NCBI RefSeq assembly: GCF_030246885.1
Contig: NZ_CP126739.1
Span: 1,984,001-2,048,000, forward strand
DNA: 64,000 nucleotides
Origin: Microbacterium sp. zg-B185
GTDB lineage: Bacteria > Actinomycetota > Actinomycetes > Actinomycetales > Microbacteriaceae
Direction of reading: 5' to 3'
The position numbers and the translations under genes are program-made. How positions within the stretch are numbered: the first letter of the stretch is position 1; each line of letters begins with the position of its first letter. The notes beneath the pieces are model-generated. The model made no database searches. It had not been told where the DNA came from and saw only the letters and a program-made list of their open reading frames with translations. Positions 57,390 to 64,000 of this stretch are shown here, one piece after another.

Positions 57390-58706
57390 GTGAGCATGCA
57401 GAGGGTCTTCGTGGCACGCCTGTCGGGGTGCTCCGTCTTCGACCCCGCCGGCGACCGGCTCGGCAAGGTGCGCGACGTGGTCGTCATCTACCGCAAGGAC
57501 GACCCGCCGCGGGTGGTGGGCCTGGTCGTGGAGATCCCCGGCCGCCGCCACGTCTTCGTCTCGATCGGGCGGGTGACCTCCATCGCGACCGGCCAGGTCA
57601 TCACGACCGGCCTGATCAACGTGCGACGCTTCCAGCAGCGCGGCGGCGAGGTGCGCGTCATGGCCGAGCTGCTCGGCCGGCGCGTGACGCTCACCGACGG
57701 CAGCGGGACGGCGGTCATCGAGGACGTCGCGATCGAACGCAACCGGCTCGGCGAGTGGGACGTGGGTCAGTTGTTCCTGCGGCGCCCGCGCACCAGCGCC
57801 TCCCCCTTCGCCAAGGGGCCGACGACGTTCGCGACCTGGAACGAGGTGCGCGAGGGCCACCCGGGCGAAGCGCAGTCGGCCGAGCAGCTGGTCGCCTCGT
57901 TCGCCGATCTGAAACCCGCGGACCTGGCCAACACGCTGCTGGACCTTCCGGACGAGCGCATGCTGGAGGTCGCCGAGGAGCTCTCCGACGAGCGGCTCGC
58001 CGACGCCCTGGAGGAGATGCCCGAAGACGAGCAGGTGCATATTCTCGAGCGGCTGGGCGACGAGCGCGCGGCGGACATCCTCGACGCGATGGAACCCGAT
58101 GACGCGGCCGACCTGCTCGGGCAGCTTCCGGACGCCCGTTCCGAGCAGCTTCTGGACCTGATGGAGCCCGAAGAGGCCGAGGACGTGCGCGCACTGCTGC
58201 AGTACGGGCCGGACACCGCCGGCGGGCTCATGACGAGCGAGCCGATCGTGCTGTCCGCGGACGCCACCGTGGCCGAGGCCCTGGCGCTGATCCGCCGGCA
58301 CGAGCTGCACCCGGCCCTGGCCGCCGCCGTCTTCGTGACCCTCCCGCCGTACGAGACGCCCACGGGCCGGCTGCTGGGCACCGTGCACTTCCAGCGCATG
58401 CTCCGCTATCCCCCGCATGAGCGCCTGGGTGCGATCATCGACGACACCCTGGACCCGGTGCCGGCCACGGCGTCCGCCGCGGAGGTGGCTCGCATGCTGG
58501 CCAGCTACGACCTGGTGTCGCTGCCCGTGGTCGACAAGGCCCGGCGCCTGGTGGGGGCGGTCAGCGTCGACGACGTTCTGGACTATCTGCTGCCGGACGA
58601 CTGGCGCTCCGCGGGCGGTGACGACGAGCAGCACCCGTCGGCGCCGGCCGGAACGACCCCGGCCGCGGCGTCCGCCGGGAGCACCCGGGCCGGGAGACGA
58701 CGCTGA
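57390..58706 (+). CDS. MgtE N-domain plus CBS-pair protein without transporter domain
   Basis: A 438-residue soluble protein. Residues 1-140 are two PRC-barrel-like units (FVARLSGCSVFDPAGDRLGKVRDVVVI and LLGRRVTLTDGSGTAVIEDVAI). Residues 170-280 are the MgtE N superhelix (LPDERMLEVAEELSDERLADALEEMPEDEQ repeats), then a CBS pair (TSEPIVLSADATVAEALALI and DPVPATASAAEVARML...DDVLDYLLPDDW). The five-helix Mg2+ channel of MgtE is absent, so it cannot transport by itself; a Mg2+-sensing role is inference. GTG 57390 looks leaderless, with ATG 57396 as alternative. It starts a run of coupled genes with DUF1003 and mrp. Confidence 0.92.
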   Translation: MSMQRVFVARLSGCSVFDPAGDRLGKVRDVVVIYRKDDPPRVVGLVVEIPGRRHVFVSIGRVTSIATGQVITTGLINVRRFQQRGGEVRVMAELLGRRVTLTDGSGTAVIEDVAIERNRLGEWDVGQLFLRRPRTSASPFAKGPTTFATWNEVREGHPGEAQSAEQLVASFADLKPADLANTLLDLPDERMLEVAEELSDERLADALEEMPEDEQVHILERLGDERAADILDAMEPDDAADLLGQLPDARSEQLLDLMEPEEAEDVRALLQYGPDTAGGLMTSEPIVLSADATVAEALALIRRHELHPALAAAVFVTLPPYETPTGRLLGTVHFQRMLRYPPHERLGAIIDDTLDPVPATASAAEVARMLASYDLVSLPVVDKARRLVGAVSVDDVLDYLLPDDWRSAGGDDEQHPSAPAGTTPAAASAGSTRAGRRR

Positions 58707-59236
58707 TGGCACGTTTCCGGCAGCCCTCGCTCGACGCGCCCCGCGGCCGTTCCGGCATGCTGAGTCGCAACCCGCAGCCCTCCAGCGACCGGTTCGGCCG
58801 GTTCTCCGAGGCGTTCGCCCGGGGAATGGGAACCTCCGGGTTCCTCATCGGGATAACCGTCTTCGTGACCGTGTGGCTGCTGTGGAACTCCCTGGCGCCT
58901 GTCGAACTGCAGTTCGACCCGAGGGCGACGAACTTCACGCTGCTGACGCTGATCCTCTCCCTGCAGGCGTCGTACGCGGCCCCGCTCATCCTGCTCGCGC
59001 AGAACCGGCAGGATGACCGTGACCGTGTTCAGATCGAGCAGGACCGTCAGCGTGCCGAACGCAACCTCGCCGACACGGAGTACCTCGCGCGCGAGGTGGT
59101 CGCGTTGCGCATGGTGGTCACCGATGTCTCCGAGGACGTGGTCACCCGAGACGTGCTGCGTGCCGAGCTGAAGGCGCTGCTGGAGCAGCTGCAGGACCGT
59201 GGAGCGACGGCGCCCAGGGGTGGCGCCGAGCGGTGA
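58706..59236 (+). CDS. DUF1003 membrane protein
   Basis: A 176-residue protein with two membrane helices (about 48-64, FLIGITVFVTVWLLWN, and about 80-105, LLTLILSLQASYAAPLILLAQNRQ). The DUF1003 hallmark is the AAPLILLAQNRQDDRDR sequence. A C-terminal helical coiled coil follows (REVVALRMVVTDVSEDVVTRDVLRAELKALLEQLQ). Function unknown. The ATG overlaps the MgtE-N gene stop (TGATG), and its own stop overlaps mrp. Confidence 0.93.
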   Translation: MARFRQPSLDAPRGRSGMLSRNPQPSSDRFGRFSEAFARGMGTSGFLIGITVFVTVWLLWNSLAPVELQFDPRATNFTLLTLILSLQASYAAPLILLAQNRQDDRDRVQIEQDRQRAERNLADTEYLAREVVALRMVVTDVSEDVVTRDVLRAELKALLEQLQDRGATAPRGGAER

Positions 59237-60381
59237 GCCCCGACGATGCCGTGCGGCGTGCGGTCGGCGCGGTGATCGATCCCGAACTGCGGCGCCCGAT
59301 CGCCGAACTGGACATGGTCCGCGACATCGCCGTGGCCGATGGTGTCGCATCCGTCGGCATCGTGCTGACCATCGTCGGCTGCCCTGCCGCCGATCGGATC
59401 TCGGCGGACGTGCGCGCCGCCGCGGCCTCCGTGCCGGGTGTCACGAGCGTCTCGCTCGAGGTCGGCGTGATGTCGCCTTCGGAGCGGCGTGATCTGACCG
59501 AGCGGCTCAGGGGCGGGCGTCCCGCCCGCGAGATGCCGTTCGGTCCTGGCTCGCTCACGCGCGTGGTCGCCGTGACCAGCGGCAAGGGCGGAGTGGGAAA
59601 GTCGACCGTCACGGCGAACCTCGCCGTCGCCCTGGCCCGACGCGGCCTGGCGGTCGGACTGGTGGATGCCGACGTCCACGGCTTCTCGATCCCGGCGCTG
59701 CTCGGACTGGTCGATGCGCACGGGGACGTGGCCCAGCCCACCCGCATCGACGATCTGATGCTCCCGCCGGTCGCGTACGGGGTGAAGGTGATCTCGATCG
59801 GCATGTTCCTGCGCCGCACCCACGGCGACGCTCCGGTCGAGGCGGTCGCATGGCGCGGTCCGATGCTCCACCGGACCGTGCAGCAGTTCCTCACCGACGT
59901 CTACTTCGGCGATCTCGATGTCCTCCTTCTGGACATGCCGCCCGGCACGGGCGACATCGCGATCACCGTCGGTCAGCTGCTGCCCAACGCCGAGGTGGTC
60001 GTGGTGACCACGCCGCAGGCGGCGGCATCCGATGTGGCTGTCCGCAGCGGCATCGTGGCACGTCAGACCGGGCAGCGCGTGACCGGTGTGGTGGAGAACA
60101 TGTCCGGGATGGTGCTGCCCGACGGCACGACGTTCGAGCTGTTCGGATCCGGGGGTGGCGCGGCAGTGGCCGCCGCGCTGTCCGAGGGCACCGAGCCGGT
60201 CCGGCTGCTCGCCTCGATTCCGCTCAGCACGCTGCTGCGCGCGGACGGCGATGCCGGGACCCCTGTGGTCCTCGCCCACCCCGCCGATCCCGCCGCTGCC
60301 GCGATCGAGGCGCTCGCGCAGACCCTGGCCGCGGCTCCCCGCGGCCTGTCCGGACGCGCGCTGCCGCTGCGTGCGGGCTGA
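59233..60381 (+). CDS. mrp: Mrp/ApbC-family P-loop ATPase (Fe-S carrier type)
   Basis: A 382-residue protein. Residues 1-85 are a MIP18/DUF59 domain (AVIDPELRRPIAELDMV, VGCPAADRI). Residues 110-370 are a deviant Walker A ATPase (VTSGKGGVGKSTVTANLAVAL, DADVHGFSIPALLG, LLDMPPGTGDIAI). Mrp-type proteins carry Fe-S clusters through a C-terminal CxxC, but here the segment after VENMSG is MVLPDGTTFELFGSGGG with no Cys, as I recall for other actinobacterial Mrp. It is coupled to DUF1003 and convergent with tatB. Confidence 0.94.
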   Translation: MSPDDAVRRAVGAVIDPELRRPIAELDMVRDIAVADGVASVGIVLTIVGCPAADRISADVRAAAASVPGVTSVSLEVGVMSPSERRDLTERLRGGRPAREMPFGPGSLTRVVAVTSGKGGVGKSTVTANLAVALARRGLAVGLVDADVHGFSIPALLGLVDAHGDVAQPTRIDDLMLPPVAYGVKVISIGMFLRRTHGDAPVEAVAWRGPMLHRTVQQFLTDVYFGDLDVLLLDMPPGTGDIAITVGQLLPNAEVVVVTTPQAAASDVAVRSGIVARQTGQRVTGVVENMSGMVLPDGTTFELFGSGGGAAVAAALSEGTEPVRLLASIPLSTLLRADGDAGTPVVLAHPADPAAAAIEALAQTLAAAPRGLSGRALPLRAG

Positions 60382-60387
60382 ACCGGG

Positions 60388-60777
60388 TCAGGTCGCTTCG
60401 TTGTCGAACGGCGGCGGGTCGTCGTGGCTGAACGGTGCGGTCGCCCGCCCGGATTTCGTGAACGGGTTCGACGACGTCACGGCCGCCGCCGCGCTTGCGG
60501 CGCGCACCGTCGGGACGGGCGCATCATCCAGCAGCGCCTCGCGGATGATCCGGCGCGGGTCGTACTGGCGGGGATCGAGCGTGCGCCAGTCGACGTCGTC
60601 GAAGTCGGCGCCCATCTCGTCCTTCACGCGTGTCTTCGCCGTCGTGACGTACTCCTTGGCGCGCTTGGCGAACCGCGTCAGGTTCTCCGCATATCGCGGC
60701 AGCCGTTCGGGGCCGATGAGCAGCCCCGCGACCACACCGATCAGCAGGAGCTTCTCGATGGTCAGCCCGAAGAACAT
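60388..60777 (-). CDS. tatB: Twin-arginine translocation protein TatB
   Basis: A 129-residue protein. One N-terminal membrane helix (FFGLTIEKLLLIGVVAGLLI) is followed by the hinge GPERLPRYAENLTRF and an amphipathic helix. This is TatB with TatC in the receptor complex for folded, twin-arginine exported proteins. A disordered tail follows. Placement beside mrp and the O-methyltransferase matches the mycobacterial tatB (Rv1224) neighbourhood, which favours TatB over TatA. ATG 60777 lies 6 bases after TAACCT (leaderless). Confidence 0.88.
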   Translation of the reverse strand: MFFGLTIEKLLLIGVVAGLLIGPERLPRYAENLTRFAKRAKEYVTTAKTRVKDEMGADFDDVDWRTLDPRQYDPRRIIREALLDDAPVPTVRAASAAAAVTSSNPFTKSGRATAPFSHDDPPPFDNEAT

Positions 60778-60783
60778 GCATTC

Positions 60784-60789
60784 AGGTTA
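60784..60789 (-). promoter_or_regulatory. -10 box of tatB (leaderless)
   Basis: TAACCT on the minus strand followed by 6 bases and ATG 60777. Confidence 0.5.
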
Positions 60790-60849
60790 CCGCCGCGCCT
60801 GAGCGCCCGGCGCGACGTGGCCGCGTAGGCTGACCGGGAAGGAGCACCG

Positions 60850-61485
60850 ATGGGCGAGCAGGACGCGAACTACCGCTTCGCCGATGAGGCGACGATCGAA
60901 CCCGAGCACATCACGCGCGCCCGCGCACATGCTCTGGAACTCGGCGCCGCGCCGGTCAGCGCCGCCGTGGGCGCCCAGTGCGCCGTCCTGGCGGCAGCGT
61001 CGCAGGCGCTGAACATCGTCGAGATCGGCACCGGCGCCGGCGTGTCCGGGCTGTGGCTGCTCTACGGCTCGCCTAGGGCGACGCTGACGACGATCGACAG
61101 CGAGCCCGAGCACCTGGGCGCTGCGCGGCAGGCCTTCGCAGAAGCGAAGATCCCGCCCGCCCGCGCACGCTTCATCACCGGACGTGCGGCCGAGGTGCTG
61201 CCCCGCATGAACGAAGCCTCATACGACATCGTCCTGGTCGACGCCGACCCCGAGGGCGTCATCGAATACGTCGAGCACGGCCTGCGCCTGGTGCGAGCGG
61301 GCGGCACCGTGCTGGTCCCGCGGGTGCTGCGCAACGGCGCGGTCAGCGATCCGGTGCGCCGCGACGCGGTGACGGCCGCCTACCGCTCCCTGATCCACGA
61401 GACGCAGGCCTCGCCGGCTGTGATCGGGGCGCTCTCGATCGTCGGCGAAGGACTGCTGCAGCTGACCACCCGACCGGCCGGCTGA
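60850..61485 (+). CDS. O-methyltransferase family 3 protein
   Basis: A 211-residue SAM-dependent O-methyltransferase (Rv1220c type). The cofactor site is NIVEIGTGAGVSGLWLLYGS, the acidic strand end is LTTIDSEPEHL, and the metal-binding DADPEGVIEY follows, as in caffeoyl-CoA-type enzymes. The natural substrate is not known. AAGGAG lies 5 bases before ATG 60850, so this gene has a conventional leader. It is divergent from tatB. Confidence 0.93.
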   Translation: MGEQDANYRFADEATIEPEHITRARAHALELGAAPVSAAVGAQCAVLAAASQALNIVEIGTGAGVSGLWLLYGSPRATLTTIDSEPEHLGAARQAFAEAKIPPARARFITGRAAEVLPRMNEASYDIVLVDADPEGVIEYVEHGLRLVRAGGTVLVPRVLRNGAVSDPVRRDAVTAAYRSLIHETQASPAVIGALSIVGEGLLQLTTRPAG

Positions 61486-61521
61486 CGCGTACCGGACGCG
61501 TCGTCGCGGCGGGCACGCGAA

Positions 61522-61546
61522 ACGGCCGGTCCGCAGGACCGGCCGT
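61522..61546. terminator. Bidirectional terminator
   Basis: A perfect 11-base stem ACGGCCGGTCC / GGACCGGCCGT with a GCA loop, between the O-methyltransferase and the convergent DUF3117 gene. Confidence 0.8.
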
Positions 61547-61563
61547 CGGCGTCTGACGTGTGA

Positions 61564-61737
61564 TCAGGCGACGTTGACGACGCCACCGAGCACGTCGTAG
61601 AGCTCCTTGGCCTCAGCGTCGTTCACCGAGACAACGAGGCGTCCCCCGCCCTCGAGCGGCACGCGCACGATGATCAGGCGACCCTCCTTCACGGCCTCCA
61701 TCGGCCCGTCTCCGGTTCTCGGCTTCATGGCTGCCAT
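61564..61737 (-). CDS. DUF3117 protein
   Basis: A 57-residue protein nearly invariant across actinobacteria: MAAMKPRTGDGPMEAVKEGR, then LIIVRVPLEGGGRLVVSVNDAEAKELYDVL. Function unknown. Its conservation and size suggest a basic cellular role. ATG 61737 has AAAGGGAG upstream. A TAAACT about 35 bases upstream is the likely -10, giving a short leader. Confidence 0.93.
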   Translation of the reverse strand: MAAMKPRTGDGPMEAVKEGRLIIVRVPLEGGGRLVVSVNDAEAKELYDVLGGVVNVA

Positions 61738-61830
61738 CGTGGCTCCCTTTCGTCGTGGTCTGCGTGTCAAGTTTATCCCGACGCGCCCGGCAGGAGATAA
61801 TCCACCCTCTCGGCCGACCGCGAAATCCAC

Positions 61831-63078
61831 TCAGGGAATGGTCCAGTACGCCGTATTCGCCAGCGCGTACATGTTGTAGATCCACCACCACTGCCCCACC
61901 AGGCACGCGCCCAGCACCGCCACCCGGTACGCGGTCGAACGCGGCAGCGCGATCGCGCCCCACAGCGGGGAGACCGGGACCAGAAGGCGGAAGATGCTGG
62001 ACTGCGGGAAGAACACCGCGAGCAGGTACACCAGATAGCTGGCCGTCCACAGCCGGGTCTCGACGCCGAGCCGCCGGACGTGCGGTTCGAACAGCAGCAG
62101 CGCGGCGATGGCGAGAACGGATGCCGCGAGCACCACGTAGCCGGTCGCCTCCCCCAGGTTCCAGATCCGCCCGAACCACATGGCGGTGCCCTCGAGGAAC
62201 CCGCCGAAGGGGATGAAGCCCTCCGCGGAGACGGCGGTGCGTCGCCACGCCAATTCGGTGGCGAGGTACGCGTCCGCCCGCCCGGTCGCGATGGCGGCGA
62301 AGACCTGCCACGAGAAGCCGACGACGACTGCCAGCAGCCCGAGCGCCACGATATGCACCACCTGCCGCCTCGGCAGCGCGTCGTGCCGGCGCCGGAGCCA
62401 CCGCCAGATCCCGTACAGGCCGAGGAACAGCGCGAACGCGAGCACACCAGGCCGGGTGAATCCCATCAACGGAATGAGCAGGTACAGCCAGCCGAAACGC
62501 CGCTGCTGCACGAGCCACAGGGACAGGAACAGCCACAGCAGGAACAGCGACTCGGCATACCCCACATGAAACAGCGCCGCCAGCGGCCCGGCCGCGAAGA
62601 ACAGCGCCGCCCAGGTCGCGGCCGTCGCATCGATGCGCATGCGCAGCATCCGGTACAGCACCAGGCAGGCCAGATAGCCCGCGACGAGCGAGACGAAAAC
62701 CGCGCCCACGCCCCACCCCGGCGCACCGGTCCACGTCAGCGCCTCGAACGGCAGACCGACGATGCGCGCGAGGTACGGGTACACCGGCATGAATGCCCAC
62801 TGGTTCTCGGACACCACCCCGGACTCGGTCAGCGGGAGCTCGGTCGGGTAACCACTCACCGCGATGAGCCAGTACCACTGCGCATCCCAGCCGAGCAGAA
62901 AGCTGCCGATCGTGGCATTCGGTCCGAACCGTGAACCGGGCCCGGCCAGGGACGCGGCCAGGATCAGGAAGCCCGTCGTGACCGCGCGCGCGGCCAGGTA
63001 CAGGATGCCGATCCGCAGCGGCGCCGACAGGGTGGGCCAGCCGCGCGCACCCGCGCGCGTCAGGAGGCGCTCAACCAC
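61831..63078 (-). CDS. Membrane mannosyltransferase (PIG-V-like family)
   Basis: A 415-residue polytopic protein with ten or more hydrophobic helices. The first loop GWDAQWYWLIAVSGYPTELPLTESG carries the acidic catalytic residue region of the GPI-mannosyltransferase II (PIG-V)-like GT-C family. AFMPVYPYLARIVG and VGYAESLFLLWLFLSLWL follow. It probably adds a mannose from a polyprenyl-phosphate donor to an envelope glycan or glycoprotein. The start is uncertain: GTG 63078 is the best in-frame codon and overlaps dapE by 19 bases. Confidence 0.85.
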   Translation of the reverse strand: MVERLLTRAGARGWPTLSAPLRIGILYLAARAVTTGFLILAASLAGPGSRFGPNATIGSFLLGWDAQWYWLIAVSGYPTELPLTESGVVSENQWAFMPVYPYLARIVGLPFEALTWTGAPGWGVGAVFVSLVAGYLACLVLYRMLRMRIDATAATWAALFFAAGPLAALFHVGYAESLFLLWLFLSLWLVQQRRFGWLYLLIPLMGFTRPGVLAFALFLGLYGIWRWLRRRHDALPRRQVVHIVALGLLAVVVGFSWQVFAAIATGRADAYLATELAWRRTAVSAEGFIPFGGFLEGTAMWFGRIWNLGEATGYVVLAASVLAIAALLLFEPHVRRLGVETRLWTASYLVYLLAVFFPQSSIFRLLVPVSPLWGAIALPRSTAYRVAVLGACLVGQWWWIYNMYALANTAYWTIP

Positions 63079-64000
63079 GCCCGCAGTCCGCGTTCCACGT
63101 CCTCGATCTGCGCGTGGGAGACTCTCTCCTCGTCGTGATGAGCCAGCAGCGGGTCGCCCGGGCCGTAGTTGACCGCCGGAACGCCCAGTGCGGAGAACCG
63201 CGCGACATCGGTCCACCCGTACTTGGGACGCGCCTCGGCGCCCACCGCAGCCACGAACTCCTGGGCGAGGGGCGCGTCCAGTCCGGGGCGGGCGCCCACG
63301 GCGACGTCCACCACGTCCAGTTCGAAGCCGGCGAAGACGTCGCGCACGTGGCTTTCGGCCTCTGCGGCGGATCGGCTCGGTGCGAACCGGTAGTTCACCT
63401 CGATCTCGCACAGGTCCGGGATGACGTTGCCGGCGACACCGCCGCTGATCCGGACGGCGTTGAGCCCCTCGCGGTACACGAGGCCGTCCACGGGGACATC
63501 CCGCGGCGTGTACTCGGCCAGCCGGGCGAGCACGGGTGCGGCCCTGTGGATCGCGTTCTCACCGACCCACGCGCGCGCGCTGTGCGCGCGGACGCCGTGC
63601 GTACGCACGATCACCCGCATGTTGCCGTTGCACCCGCCCTCCACAGCCCCGTCGGACGGCTCGCCCAGGATCGCGAAGTCGCCCGCGAACAGATCCGGTC
63701 GGGTCCGGGCGAGGCGGGTCAGGCCGTTCAAATCCGCGTCGACCTCCTCGTGGTCGTACCACATCCAGGTGATGTCGACCCGGGGATCGGTCAGCTCGGC
63801 GGCGAGCTTCAGCTGCACCGCGACACCGGCCTTCATGTCGACCGTTCCGCGCCCCCACACGAAGGGTGCGCCGTCGATCGCCACGTCCCGTGTGGGCAGG
63901 TTCCGGTTGATCGGCACGGTATCGATGTGGCCGGCGATCACCACGCGCTGCGCACGGCCCAGCTGCGTGCGGGCGACGATGGTGTCGCCATCGCGGTACA
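63060..64000 (-). CDS. dapE: Succinyl-diaminopimelate desuccinylase (5' truncated by window)
   Basis: A di-zinc M20 peptidase-family enzyme that makes LL-diaminopimelate in the lysine and peptidoglycan pathway. About 313 residues are visible and the N-terminus lies beyond 64000. Zinc ligands are seen in IAGHIDTVPIN (His), GRGTVDMKAG (Asp), YDHEEVDAD (Glu pair), LGEPSDG (Glu) and LLAHHDEERV (His). The dimerisation domain occupies the middle (GNMRVIVRTHGVRAHSARAWVG). Actinobacterial DapE is the closest family I recognise; other M20 deacylases are possible but less likely. Confidence 0.9.
   Translation of the reverse strand, partial: YRDGDTIVARTQLGRAQRVVIAGHIDTVPINRNLPTRDVAIDGAPFVWGRGTVDMKAGVAVQLKLAAELTDPRVDITWMWYDHEEVDADLNGLTRLARTRPDLFAGDFAILGEPSDGAVEGGCNGNMRVIVRTHGVRAHSARAWVGENAIHRAAPVLARLAEYTPRDVPVDGLVYREGLNAVRISGGVAGNVIPDLCEIEVNYRFAPSRSAAEAESHVRDVFAGFELDVVDVAVGARPGLDAPLAQEFVAAVGAEARPKYGWTDVARFSALGVPAVNYGPGDPLLAHHDEERVSHAQIEDVERGLRAWLSAS

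Overview
The window is 64 kb of a high-GC chromosome. Gene content points to a pigmented actinobacterium of the Microbacteriaceae, close to Microbacterium. The evidence is GC-rich third codon positions, frequent GTG starts, many apparently leaderless genes, actinobacteria-specific families (UPF0182, DUF2342, DUF3107, DUF3117, DUF2510, adnA/adnB-type helicase-nucleases), and a C50-carotenoid operon headed by a MarR-type regulator. No rRNA, tRNA, insertion sequence, prophage or CRISPR array was seen. This is ordinary chromosome with one accessory-looking island.

Layout. 1-9.9 kb: DNA repair and core genes (uvrB, coaE, rpsA), plus a two-component set in which the histidine kinase and a membrane/GGDEF-like partner face a response regulator tail to tail. 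9.9-16.5 kb: small mixed genes. These include a TetR / metallo-beta-lactamase pair with a palindromic operator, a bifunctional-nuclease-domain protein, a Nudix hydrolase, a cyclase-like gene broken by one extra base, a secreted ScyD/ScyE-like beta-propeller and a SnoaL-like protein. 16.6-20.8 kb: the most interesting stretch. Two NarL/DevR-type response regulators, an Hsp20 chaperone, an alpha/beta hydrolase and two unrecognised tiny genes share GGGAC-type palindromes that look like the DosR/DevR dormancy box; the first is a perfect 14-base match. 20.8-23.4 kb: a methyltransferase, a hydrolase-LuxR fusion with a dead active site, and a LysR-type DNA-binding domain with a basic tail.

23.4-29.6 kb: a CrtR-like MarR repressor divergent from idi-crtE-crtB-crtI-crtYe-crtYf-crtEb, nearly all joined by 4-base start/stop overlaps. 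Together these should make isoprenoid precursors, GGPP, phytoene, lycopene, and then a C50 carotenoid of the decaprenoxanthin type. 29.7-50 kb: a block with the same order as the mycobacterial Rv3193c-Rv3211 region. It holds UPF0182, a PDZ/Lon-like protease, a DUF2342 protein, a cyclodehydratase-like protein, uvrD2-like, nudC, an APH-fold pseudokinase, an adnB/adnA-like pair, DUF3107, a ferritin-like protein and rhlE. 50-64 kb: PHP phosphoesterase, EEP phosphatase, aminopeptidase P, gamma-glutamyltransferase, then a second conserved block (MgtE-N/CBS protein, DUF1003, mrp, tatB, O-methyltransferase, DUF3117, a PIG-V-like mannosyltransferase and the start-truncated dapE).

The main regulatory observation is that about seventeen genes start 6 or 7 bases downstream of a TANNNT-like -10 box with no Shine-Dalgarno sequence, i.e. 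they look leaderless. The main system-level proposal is a compact DosR/DevR-like stress regulon at 16.6-20.8 kb with two new small proteins. Its sensor kinase is not in the window. All comparisons with other genomes are from memory and were not searched.
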